33,027 nucleotides of DNA from Leucogyrophana mollusca. Taxonomy: Eukaryota; Basidiomycota; Agaricomycetes; Boletales. The DNA is taken from assembly GCA_021014945.1 (NCBI GenBank), contig MU266606.1, positions 1 to 33,027 of the forward strand, given 5' to 3'. The notes under the pieces were generated by a model that did no database searches, was not told where the DNA came from, and was given only the letters and a program-made list of their open reading frames with translations. Shown piece by piece: positions 1 through 14,727 of the stretch; positions within the stretch are counted from its first letter, which is position 1, and each line of letters opens with the position of its first letter. A program made the position numbers and the translations under genes.

Positions 1-96
1 CGTCGCGAGATAGACAGACTCAGGGATGCAATCAAACTTTTCGGGAAGCGGGGTAAGGTCAAGAGGAGGGTTCGGACGAGGATTAACTTAGCCTAG
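1..96 (+). CDS. C-terminal end of an unidentified ORF, cut by the window edge
   Basis: Frame 1 is open from the first base to a TAG at 94-96 and encodes about 31 residues, very rich in Arg and Lys (for example KLFGKRGKVKRRVRTR). No start is visible because the window begins inside it. The sequence that follows (hairpins and repeated TCCGGAC motifs) looks like the end of a DNA transposon, so this may be the tail of a transposase. That is inference from context; no transposase motif is visible in these few residues. It could also be a chance open frame. Confidence 0.3.
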   Translation, partial: RREIDRLRDAIKLFGKRGKVKRRVRTRINLA

Positions 97-126
97 TGTA
101 TTACTACTAGCTGACCGTTTGTGCAG

Positions 127-156
127 CCCTGCGGGCGCTCTCTGGCGCCCGCAGGG
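127..156. repeat. Perfect 11-bp inverted repeat (hairpin)
   Basis: CCCTGCGGGCG at 127-137 pairs exactly with CGCCCGCAGGG at 146-156 across an 8-nt loop. The stem is very GC-rich, and a short T-rich stretch follows. It could be a subterminal hairpin of a mobile element or a structured 3' end. Confidence 0.8.
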
Positions 157-247
157 AGAAAATTTTTGATTTTTTCCGAACCCTGTGAGGCGATCCGGAC
201 AAAATCGACCAAAATCCCGGACCCTGTGCAAAGTCCGGACAGATGCG

Positions 248-282
248 GCGGGGGGGCGTCCGGACAAGGACGACCCCCCCGC
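248..282. repeat. G7/C7 inverted repeat (hairpin)
   Basis: The left arm at 248-261 (GC, seven G, CGTCC) pairs with the right arm at 268-282 (GGACGA, seven C, GC) with one bulged base and a 6-nt loop. It lies about 90 bp after the first hairpin and overlaps one of the TCCGGAC motifs. Confidence 0.75.
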
Positions 283-706
283 AATCAGGGTTCCCTAGGG
301 ATTATCAGGGGTCCTTTTCCAGCCCGGTGCTCACTTTTTACTCGCTTATTTTTGACTGCTTTGCCATCAGCTGTCAACTCTCAGCTTATGAATCAGGCTC
401 GGTGGAATAGGCCGAGGTGCCAAACACAATGATATCGATGGCACAACCTACCTGAGACAGAGACACTCAGACAAGAGAGGGCGACACAACCCGAAGCTGC
501 GATCTACGACCCGGAAACCACCGGAAACCTCGCAACATAAGCTCGCTACCCCCGTTCCATCGGGCACGGGTATCATGAATTACTAAGAGGCATCCACGCC
601 AGATTCCGCGTCATCGCTGGTTAGAGTCATAAAGGACCCCTCTTAAATCCATCTCTGATGCGTTCACCGCACACCTCACTCTCTGCAACCCCATCGTTTA
701 ACCTCC

Positions 707-1518
707 ATGTCCGGGTCCCAACCTATCATTCTGTATGATATCCCGTGCCAAGTCGCAGGCCACCCATGGTCCCCTAACACCATGAAGATCAGGTCCGAGT
801 CTGAATCGCACGGCATTGGCAGATATATACTAATCGACGCCGATCATACAATAGGTATACCCTCGGTTATAAGAACCTCCCTTTCACTACCACCTGGTTG
901 GAGTACCCCGAAATCGAGCCACACATGCGTGCCCTGGGCGCCGCACGCACTCCCCACCCCACCCTCCCTGGCCAAACGCTCTACACACTCCCCGTCATCG
1001 AAGATCCCCGTACTGGAGCCGTCGTCTCCGACTCCCTCGCCATCGCCGCATACCTCGATAAAACATACCCCGACACCCCCATCGCGCTCCGCGACCCCCC
1101 AGCCACCGACGAGTTCGTCGCCGCGTTCCTAGGCGCGCTGAAAGACACCGTGTTATTCATGAGCGTTGTCGCCGCAGAACTGCTTAACCCCGTAAGCGCG
1201 GAGTACTACAAGCGGACGCGCGCGGAGCGGTATGCACGCGCTTGGGAGGAACTCTCGCCTCCAGGCCCTGTGCGCGACAGGGACTGGCGGCGGATGGAGG
1301 AGGGGTGGAATGTGGTGGACGGATGGTATAGAAAGAATGAAGGGAAGTATTTTTTGGGGCACACACCATCCTTTGCGGATTTCGTGGTGGTTTCGCGACT
1401 CAAGTGGTGCCAGTTTGTTTTTGGGGAGCAGTCTGAGGAGTGGAAGAATATCGCTGGGTGGAATGAAGGGAGGTGGGGGGAGCTCGTGAGAGAGCTGGAA
1501 AGGTATTTTCCCCTGTAG
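707..1518 (+). CDS. Glutathione S-transferase, etherase (LigE)-like
   Basis: Two exons, 707-792 and 855-1518, give 249 residues. The 62-nt intron starts GTCCGA, has a perfect TACTAAT branch site, and ends ATAG; splicing joins the codons into KIRYTLGYKN. The N-terminal thioredoxin-like domain (about 1-95) carries PWSPNTMK with the likely glutathione-activating Ser22, a cis-Pro in YTLPVIED, and VVSDSLAIAAYL, which binds the glutamyl part of glutathione. The C-terminal helical domain runs to the end. The family conjugates or cleaves small electrophiles using glutathione; basidiomycetes have many such etherase-related GSTs, often tied to breakdown of wood-derived aromatics. There is no signal peptide, so it is probably cytosolic. 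The substrate cannot be read from sequence. A CCCCT (STRE-like) motif lies at 637-641. It converges on esterase copy A. Confidence 0.88.
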
Positions 1519-1922
1519 GTAAGTCAGTACCAAACTGGTAGGTCGAAAAGACAAGATCGGAATATCCAAATTCGAATACACTATTCAGCGATGTAGAACA
1601 TACCAGGAAAACCAGCCATTCTAACCAAGAGGAGTTAACGCTGTCTGGATTGTGAAATGGCCTTGGTGGGCGGGTTAGATAAATGGATGCACACCCTCGG
1701 TCGTTTTGATTTTACGGCGATTCTACGTGATGATATCGGTATGTAGATGACCAGCATTGATACATGACCAGTAAGCGTCATATACAACCGTGGCAGGCCC
1801 ACGTATCCAGACTATTGTGCAGTGTACGCAGACACGCTCCTCCAGAACCTACACCCGGACATAACCCCATGGGCCATCAGCACTATACCAACGCACTGCA
1901 GCACCAAAGCAAAAGAGAGCAC

Positions 1923-4290
1923 TCACGCGCATCGCTCCAGCACTCCCGCATCAGTCGTCTTGGGCTGCACCGCCGGCGCCCCCGCTTCTGTCTCGTTAAA
2001 GAGCATCTCCGTGCGCCCGCCCACCGTCCATGCGTCCCACTGAGGCGTGATGTCGCCTGCGTATACTTTTTGGTTCACGTCGAGTGACGCCGCGAAGGAC
2101 ATGAATCCCCCAGAGAAGGCAGTGATGAACTGTGAGTTGTTGTATTTTGGGCCCTGACTGTGTAGAATGAGACTGTGAGATGTTTATCGGGAAGATAGTG
2201 GGGAAGTGATTCACGAGGTGAAGTAGTACGCGATGTCCGCCCCGTGTTCTCCAGGCGGGATCGCGAATTCGCCCTAGTACGCCGAGTTAGAGAGGGTGCA
2301 AATGCAAGGAAGAAGAGGAAACCGATGCACCTTCCATGCACGAGATTCAAATGCTTCAAGGATATAATATGTCGGGCATATGAATATCGCTGCCAACGCC
2401 CGTCAACACCCACTCCGCCTCGACCAAAGCCGAATGCTTACATTCCCCATTAACCGCGATCGCCAGTGCGTCGTTGCTTGCGCCCGGCATCGTCGCCTCG
2501 TACACCCTTGCCGCCTCATTGGCTTGCTCGGGCCCAAAGTCGGGGAAGATTGTCGACGCGTACGTGGCGACGTCTGTGTTCGCGACAGCGGGGGGGTCGA
2601 CGAAGATGCTTCCTTCGTAGGTGTTGGTCACGGAGAGAAGAACATCCTGTGGGTGGTGTGTTCAGTAAAGATACACGTGAGTAGGGGCAGGCAGAATCCA
2701 GTGTTGCGCATCCATCGAAGCCAGAAGGACGACGAGCCACGGGACTACACAATTCACGTACTCCATTTAGTTTCCCCTTCCCAATCGTTACCGTCGGCCG
2801 CTCCACGATGAATGTTCCGTCCACGACGGGCACGAAGACGAAAGTCGTGTAGAGATCAGAGGGGCTGATCTTGTTGTTAAGGGTCTGGAGGATGTCGGCG
2901 GGGGCGGCGCGGAGGCAGGCGAGGGTTGTGCAACTGCGTGAGCCAAATTAAGTTCCAGGGATAAATGTGATGATGGAGGGATAGGGTGCATCAGCAGTGC
3001 ATGACTTACTTTGCCCCTTTGGAGACTTCATTGTAGATCATCTGCGGTTTGGTGGATAGTAGGTAAGAGAAAGGTAGTTGCGGAAAAGACGAGAGCCAGG
3101 GTGATGGGCACGAACTTCTGGAATCCGTTCGTTGTATCCATACTGCGACGGCAAGAACGTTGAGCCCGTCATTGCAGCCTTGAACAACGGGGGTTGGGTA
3201 TTGCCAGCGTGTGCGACGAGGTGCTGAATGACGGATCCTGCGCCTGTTTGAAGGATGATGCCAATTATCACTCAAGGTCACACAAGACTGTACACAGGTA
3301 TTCAAGAGCGCACTTACCAGCTGACTCACCCCAAATCGTCACCTTTGTCGGGTCCCCACCGAATGCGGCTATGTGTGCCTGCACCCACTGGAGGGCGTAG
3401 TTCTGATCCACTGAAAGGTTTGCAGGGAGGGTCTGAACGTCAGCGACAGCAGGGAAATGGTCGAGAAAAGACTTGCGTAGTCCGGCATTCAACGCGCCTC
3501 CTTCCTTGATGGCTTCGCCTGAGAGGAATCCTGCACGGAAATTGAGCGCTACGAACCTAACCTGTGGAAACAGGACACACCGAATACACCGAGACGATAC
3601 TGGATCAACACGGTTATAACGCCATAGTTCGCATCCACGATGAGGTCGGCACCGTTAAAGGAAGAGGCTGAGCCAACAACGTAGCTGACACCGCACGGCC
3701 ATAAGTAGGTGCACATAGCGAGGCAGTGGGCACGAGATAGAAGACACGTACCCTCCGCCATGGATCCAGACGACGACAGGAAGGCCCTCTCCAGAGGACG
3801 CGGGTGCCACGGCGTCCCCAGGGGTGTAGACGCTACAACAATTAATGAGACGACCGAATTAAACGTGATGAAGTGATGAAGGACGAGACGTACTTGAGGA
3901 ATAGGCAATCTTCGGACTCGCTCACGGCACGCTCAGACAAAGTGGAAGCGTTCGTGGACGCGAAGTCCCCAGGGGCCTGGTAGCATTGGTTTGGCTGCTG
4001 GGTTGCTTGCTGGACTCCCGACACGGTTGCTGGAGGCCGTGGGGCTGCCCAGCGGAGGTCGCCTATGAGGGAGTCAGGCTTCGCGCCGTAAGAAAAGGGA
4101 AAGCGTATCACACACCGACCGGGGGCGCGGCGTAACGGATGCCAAGGAAACTCGTGATGTTGGTAGCAGTGTCGACCGAGCCTTGGTAGGACGCGTAGCC
4201 GAGGTCAACCGTTGGAGCTGACGGCGCGTAGACTCCTAGAGAAAGGGCCAGCTGGGCGAAGAGACCAGTGTGTCTACTGGATAGATGCAT
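1923..4290 (-). CDS. Secreted type-B carboxylesterase/lipase, copy A
   Basis: Thirteen exons: 4290-4116, 4062-3894, 3832-3752, 3684-3581, 3530-3477, 3410-3318, 3243-3116, 3041-3010, 2933-2762, 2646-2442, 2389-2331, 2273-2215 and 2157-1923, giving 1566 nt or 521 residues, usual for the family. A hydrophobic N-terminus (about 1-23) suggests secretion. Seen in order: SEDCLFLNVYTPG, oxyanion loop HGGG at 139-142, nucleophile GESAG (Ser224), NTYEG (Glu347) and GEHGAD (His434). Cysteine pairs (QCYQAP with SEDC; NCTTLAC) match the family disulfides. It hydrolyses carboxylic esters; whether lipid, sterol or plant esters is unknown. Intron 5 uses a GC donor (GCAAGT at 3476), which is required for [11 protein letters not shown] to read through. 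All phases close and no lesion was found. Confidence 0.9.
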
Positions 4291-4333
4291 GGTGCAGAGG
4301 TGAGGTGCGGATTCAATGAAATGGGCTCGAAGC

Positions 4334-4341
4334 CTTTTATA
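4334..4341 (-). promoter_or_regulatory. TATA-like box of esterase copy A
   Basis: On the minus strand this reads TATAAAAG, 44 nt before the ATG at 4290. The equivalent site in copies B and C is TATAAG at 37 nt. If used, the 5' leader would be very short; a start site farther upstream is possible. Confidence 0.45.
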
Positions 4342-4566
4342 ATTGCTATAAGCAGCTCATCCAGGGAAAGTTGGGCATCAAAGGGTGCGAGAGTCAGAGT
4401 GCGGAACCGCGTCCAAGTCAGCATGTGACATAATGCGCGATCCGTTACACCATGGAAGGCATCGAGAGGTGGTCGCGGGACAGTATATATTATATAGCGT
4501 ATGTCGCGATACGCCACGTATGAGTCTTTGACCAGGTGTGATTCAATGTCGTTTCTCAAGCAAGGG

Positions 4567-5345
4567 CAATGGGGGTTAAGCCTCAGCAGACGACGAGTGT
4601 AGAATCATACATTATTACCAAGTACGTACTAGTACGTCCAGTCACCTCGCTAAGTAATTCGGTCTGTCGAGTCATCGACCGGCACCTTAAAACTTCAAGT
4701 TCGTTGCGCACGGTCAATACCTTATCCGTCAAGGAGAATTCGTCTGCCGGTACCGAGGCCTCTTGTTCGGGCAGTTGCAGTAGAATACATTCCCGGTAAC
4801 GCTACTCATACTCAAGGGGTGTGTCTAGCCGCCGTAGAACGTCTCCTTCATCTAATTTGAGCATGGGGAGCCGTCAGAGATGGACACGCGTCCATTCATC
4901 TGGATCATGGGGACAGCACAACACAGGTGGGTTGTTCTCTGTTTGCGAGGACTTTGCTGTTGAAAATCTGGCACAATGTTGCATCGAGTCAGTATGTGGG
5001 ATCGCTCGGGGACGAGGACGTGACTCGCCTATTCGGCACCACCAACCACCGGTATACTGCCTAAAGAAGTGGAGGTGGCAGATTTGGGGTTGTGGTTTGT
5101 CAGCCTGAGTGTCGCAACAGATAGCTTAAGGGGAATAGAAGCTACCCCTCGTCCGTGTGGGGCACTACCCAGCGCGAAGGGAAACTTGAATGTAAGAGGC
5201 AGGCGATCAGAGCGCCTTTCATAGAGCATGAGCGACTTTATAACCGGGGGAGGGGGAATTAGTCAATAGATCATACCGCTCACCAACTCACGGACGATTA
5301 TCGTTACCACGGGAATGCAAAGAGGACCAAGACCTGTGATGAGCC
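4567..5345 (-). pseudogene. Relic coding-like cassette in unit A
   Basis: The region upstream of copy A is shared, with many indels, by units B and C. On the minus strand, peptide-level similarity survives between copies: A has IPLKLSVATLRLTNHNPKS followed by GSIPVVGGAE, C has TPLKLSVTTIRLTGYDPNS followed by GSIPV, and B has a matching segment. A second block ends just before a GTGAGTTGG donor at about 5284. Frames are broken by stops and shifts, so this looks like a decayed multi-exon gene. The original family is not recognised. It may instead be conserved non-coding sequence carried along with the duplication. Confidence 0.35.
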
Positions 5346-5631
5346 GGCACCACATCCAGCTGAGAGGCATACGAAAGCAATTTGCTCGAGTTCCTTTCAT
5401 CTTGCACCTATCACCCTCTCGCGTTCGCCCATTACAGGCAGGAGCAGCAGTGTTCAGTGAGTCGGTCTTCAGGACTAATACATAACCGGTAAGCGACCTA
5501 TACAACACCAGCAAGCCCTCACATCCTCAGACTACTGCGCAGAGTACGCAGACACGCTCCTCCAGAACCTACACCCGACAAAACCCGATGGGCCATCAGT
5601 ACTCTACCAGCACCAGAGCGAAATAGAGCAC

Positions 5632-7995
<2,364 letters not shown>

Positions 7996-8031
7996 TTTGC
8001 GGGGCTGTGGAGTAAAATGGACTCTGACTTG

Positions 8032-8037
8032 CTTATA
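8032..8037 (-). promoter_or_regulatory. TATA-like box of esterase copy B
   Basis: TATAAG on the minus strand, 37 nt before the ATG at 7995, in a block aligned with the same site in copies A and C. A longer AT-rich run (ATATATATAG, about 8295) lies about 300 nt upstream of the ATG and is less likely to serve this gene. Confidence 0.4.
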
Positions 8038-8399
8038 ACTGTTATACGCAGCTCATCCAGGGAAAGTTGGGCGTCACAGGGTGCGGTCAGGCAGCAGCAG
8101 GTGCGGGAACCGCGCCAGCACATCACATAATGCACGGTCCGTTATGGCATGGAAGGCATCGAGAGGCAGTCACAGGATCGACAAGCACTTGGACGATTCC
8201 CAGAATCTTCCCATCACTTACCTTTTCGAGCCTGTAGCCCCTCTTTCCATCCGATGTCCCCAATCGACGTCAACAATCGAGTTTATTCTTGTGGATATAT
8301 ATAGCGTATGCCACGGAATGCGCCGCACATGGATTGTTAGCGTCCCTTCTCAATCCAGGCCAGCGGGGGTTGGAAGCGTCAGCGGACGATCGGAAGAAT

Positions 8400-9300
8400 C
8401 ATACGCCATCATTAAGCATGTCCCATCACCTCGTTAATTCGGTCTGTCGAGTCATCGACTCCACCACACTTTGTGGCTCCTCCGACGGCACCTTAATAAC
8501 TCTTGCCACCACCGCCTTGGAATGGACAGATGATTTTTAGGTGTGGTCAGCGAGTCAAACCCAGAAGGAAGTAATACCAAGTTCGTTATGCACGGTCAAT
8601 ATCCTATCCGCCGACGAAAATTTGCTGCCTCTCTAATTTAAGCCGTCGCAGCAGAATACAATCCCGTCAACACTGCTAGTGTGATGGCGTCTAGTCGCCA
8701 TCGGACGTCTGCATCGGACATTGGACGGTTCTCCGGATGTGACTGTCCTGAGAAGATGCAGGTCAGCTGCGGGCGGAGGTTTGCGGTGTCCATGCGGTCC
8801 CTACCGCGTGTACGTTCCACCTAACGCAGTGAAGGAGAAATGCCTCCCCATTCGGACCCTTGTACATCATTGCAGATGATTCGAGCACGGGGAGCCGTCG
8901 GAGATGGACACGCATGCGTTGACCTGGGTGGCGGGATGGCACAGCAGAGGTAGATTGTTGTTCCCCATCTGCGAGGGCTTTGATGTCGCAGATCTAGTGC
9001 ACAAGACCGCGTCGATCCAGTACGGGGGATAACCCGAAGACAAAGACGTGACCGGCCTACTTACTCATTGGCGCCGCCTACTACATGTATACTGCCTGAA
9101 GAGACGGAGGTGACAGATTTGGGGTTGCGACTAGTCAACCTGATTGTTGCAACAGACAGCGGAGAGGGAGTTGCTCAACGGATCATACCGCTCGCCAACT
9201 CACGGACAATGGTCGTTACCGCGAACATGCCGCAAAGAAGACCAAGATCTGTGGCGAGCCAAGGTCTGAAAACGGTAATGCCTGTCGACGGGACCGAGGC
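8400..9300 (-). pseudogene. Relic coding-like cassette in unit B
   Basis: Counterpart of 4567-5345. The longest surviving minus-strand piece is the frame at 9453-9175, with a hydrophobic stretch (LGLLCGMFAVTTIV) that ends at a GTGAGTTGG splice-like donor also present in A and C. Another piece, at 8820-8638, includes MSDADVRWRLDAITLAVLTG and is matched in unit C by a similar reading. Compared with A and C it has lost about 100 bp near 9160. No known family is recognised. Confidence 0.35.
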
Positions 9301-9972
9301 GCACAGGCAGTACATCACCAAGTTGACAGTAGCGAGGAGTGGATCGACGCATGGATGGTATGGAGTTGTGCGATGTGAATGACAGATACCCCCACACTTG
9401 AGCGCCTGAGCACTCGAGCCTTTGGCAATCCCACCAAGTCGGCAGTCACGCAAAAGTCACAGACTGGCACAGATGGTCACGGCTGCCGATTTCAGATCCC
9501 GCTCGGTCAACAGCTTTAGCCAATACTCAAGCCAGTACATGCATACCATCGTATTACCCTAGTGCAAATATTTCATAAAATGGTTTCTACAGCTCTAACT
9601 ACACCATCCGTCTGCTCAGATTCTCCAGTCTACTAGATACACTCGTTAACTTGCTTTCTCCGATTTTTACTGATTTTTGTACGAGAAAAAGCTCTCAGGG
9701 TGAACCTGGTCTTGCATGTTAAAATCCCAGAGTACATATTGCAATCTTATCGTACACGTTACGCCCTCAACAAGTTCCATCAAAGTGTCACTCCACGCAC
9801 AAGTGGCCAGCATTGACACATGACCAGTAAGCGTCATATACAACGCCGGCAAGCTCATGTATCCAGACTACTGTGCAGTGTACGCAGACACGCTCCTCCA
9901 GAACCTAAACATAACCCCATGAGCCATCAGCACTATACCAACACACCGCAACACCAAAGTAAAACAGAGCAC

Positions 9973-12367
<2,395 letters not shown>

Positions 12368-12403
12368 GGTGTGGAGGTGCGGAGTGGAATGGAATTGAAC
12401 TCG

Positions 12404-12409
12404 CTTATA
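12404..12409 (-). promoter_or_regulatory. TATA-like box of pseudogene C
   Basis: TATAAG on the minus strand, 37 nt before the lost start codon, aligned with the box of copy B. It is preserved although the gene is broken. Confidence 0.35.
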
Positions 12410-12699
12410 ACTGCTATAAGCCCCCTGTCACAGGGTGCTGTCAGGCAGTAAATTGTGCGGAAACCGCGCCAGCACATCACATAATGCACGGTCCGTTGCA
12501 GTCGCAGGATCGACAAGCACTTAGACGAATTCTAGAATCTTCCCATCACTTACCCTTTCGAACCTGCAACCTCTCTGGCCGTCTGACATCCCCAATCGAC
12601 GTCGACAGTCGGGTTGATCCTATATAGCGTATAGCCACACTTTGTGGTTCTCCGGGGGACCTTAATATCTCCTGTCACAATGAGAGCCTTGGAATGGAC

Positions 12700-13765
12700 A
12701 GATGATTTCTGGGTTTGTTCAACGAATCATACCAAGTTATGACCAAGTTCGTTGTGCGTGGTCAATATCCTACTCGCCGAGGGGAATTCGCCATGCCGTG
12801 TACCGAGGTCCCCCCCATTCGAGGCGTTGCAGTAGAATACATTCCCGTCAACATTGCTCATGATATGACTTCTAGTTGTCGTAGAACGTCTGCACTGGAC
12901 ATCGAGCGGTTCCTCGGACGTGACCCTGCCGGGAAGATGCAGGTCAGCTGTGAGTGGAGGACCGCGGTGTCCGTGCGGTCCCCACTATGTGTACGTTCCG
13001 CCTAACGTCAATGAAAGAGACATGCCGCCCTATTCGGATCCGTGTGCAGCGGGAGCATCCTTGCAGCCGATTTGAGCACGAGGAGTCGTCGGAGATGGAC
13101 GCGCGTCCGTTCATCTGGATGTCGGGACGGCACAGTAGAGGTAAACCATTCTCCGTCTGCGAGGGCTTTGATGTTGCAGATCTGGTACACAGTGCTGCGT
13201 CGAGTCAGTACGTGAGATAACTCGAAGACAAAGACGTGACACAGGTATACTGCCTGAAGAAAAGGCGGGAATGACAGAATTGGGGTCGTAACCTGTCAAC
13301 CTGATTGTTGTAACAGACAGCTTGAGGGGGGTAGGAGCTACTCCTCATACATACGGGGCGCTGCCTGGTGTTCATTATGTGATGCCCTGGCCGCGCTGGT
13401 CAGCGTCCTAATAAGGAGGACGTGCGTAAGGGCAGATACACTCGTACCTGTACGCATTCAAACTCCAAGATGTGGTAGGTCTATAGACGCATCAGGAGTT
13501 GCGTTCGTCAATCAATCAACACGAACGAGAGTATGAAGAGCTTACTCGTACTCGAAAGGAGCCAACACTGGGATGTGTAATGGAAACTGGAATACAAGAT
13601 GCAGGCTATCAGAGCGCCTTCGCCCCTTTATGACCGGGGAGAGGGGTTTATTCGATGGATCATAGCGCTCGCCAACTCACGAAAATGGTCGCTACTACGA
13701 GAACGGGAAGAAGACCAAGACGTGCGATAAGCCAAGATCTGAAAACAGCGGTGCTTGTCAATGGG
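12700..13765 (-). pseudogene. Relic coding-like cassette in unit C
   Basis: Third counterpart of the cassette. Minus-strand readings include FRSWLIARLGLLPVLVVATI running into a GTGAGTTGG donor (about 13682), the TPLKLSVTTIRLTGYDPNS segment and a RVHLRRLLVLKS segment matched by RVHLRRLPVLES in unit B. Stops and frameshifts separate the pieces. On the plus strand a 96-codon frame at 12715-13005 is open here, but it is not conserved in A or B, so the minus-strand reading is preferred. Confidence 0.35.
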
Positions 13766-13769
13766 GATC

Positions 13770-14727
13770 AAAGCTACCTCGGCGGGTTACTTTAAGGTCT
13801 ACAAGTGATGGTCCAAAAGGTTAGTCCATTTACTCAAACACCTTTGGGATCTATTGTGCAATAAGTCCAGAACATCTGGACTGATACATCAGCAACGGGC
13901 AGTGGATAGATGGATGAAAGAATAGATAGTAGGAAGTTCACTCCGTGTTCGGAAGAAGCTGATTGGCCCTCGCCGAGTCCGCAGAGGATAAAATACTGTG
14001 ATAAAAAGCCAGAGACGCCTCTAAGCACACCGCTTGCAGTTTTGTGTTAAATTTGATGGCAGCGAGAGCGGACCCCGCGTGGTTCCTCGGCGTACCTCCA
14101 TGAGAGGACAGCCTCTGAACAGTGTCATTACGGTCACATTACGTGCCTTGACGACAGCAAGGGCACCAACCAATAAGTGTGCGGCAAGATCACCATCGGA
14201 CCTACGTAGGATCTCCAGCCCAGCGTTTAAATTTTTTCTCGGCGACAAACGGATCCGGTCCCGATACGATCCAGGGATGCTCTAGCGCTCATCATCGTGC
14301 AATGCATGGCATCGATGTGCCTGCGCAGGTGTAGACCAGATGGAACTTGCTTGGGTGCCAGAGATCTGGGTACGTTTTGCTGGAGTTGGGAGGTGGCAAG
14401 TCGACTTTACAGAACAACGGATGCAAACAAGGGAGGATAGGAGGGCGGCCCGTTCCGTGCCGCTAGTTCAATTTGGAGGCTCCCACCATCACCAACCAAG
14501 TTACCAACCAATCACCAACCAAACCCTGTTGCGTGCAAACGATCCAAGTACATTGGACAACGCGTGCAAATGACTAGAGGACGAAAACGATATCGATACA
14601 AAAACATTTCCGGGTGGTAACGAAGGTAAGTATTGTATATTACCGCGATCCTAATACTTCCAACAGCGCAATGATGTTACATGGTTAGCAAACGAAAACT
14701 TCCAATCATTCCTATGATACGACGAAC
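13770..14727. other. Gene-poor spacer
   Basis: Between unit C and the CsbD-like gene no convincing coding region is seen. Short open frames on both strands (for example 14248-14021 minus and 14034-14285 plus) overlap each other and have no family features. The part nearest 14727 is probably the 3' untranslated region of the CsbD-like gene. Confidence 0.5.

Larger units (their letters stand above)
97..432. mobile_element. Possible transposon end: hairpins and subterminal motifs
   Basis: The stretch contains three exact copies of TCCGGAC (194-200, 234-240, 259-265) and a CCGGAC at 218-223, plus two strong inverted repeats annotated separately. Clustered short subterminal motifs with hairpins are common at the ends of fungal DNA transposons. 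No target-site duplication or matching other end can be seen because the element would extend left of the window. The long + frame at 121-432 is low-complexity and is probably not a gene. Confidence 0.3.
1747..5345. repeat. Tandem duplicated unit A
   Basis: This is the first of three direct copies of a segment holding a minus-strand esterase, its promoter and an upstream relic cassette. It begins near GACCAGCATTGATACATGACC at 1747 and shows its last clear match (to 9181-9260 and 13659-13735) around 5270-5345. The interval between the A and B starts is about 3.7 kb. Boundaries were judged by eye and are uncertain by tens of bases. Confidence 0.8.

Noticed and set aside
121..432. 103-codon plus-strand frame
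   Set aside because: It spans the two hairpins and G/C runs, has low-complexity composition and no domain; better explained as structured non-coding DNA.
12540..12580. B-box-like sequence (GGTTCGAAAGG on the minus strand) suggesting a tRNA
   Set aside because: No A box, no acceptor stem, and the same place in unit B has diverged.
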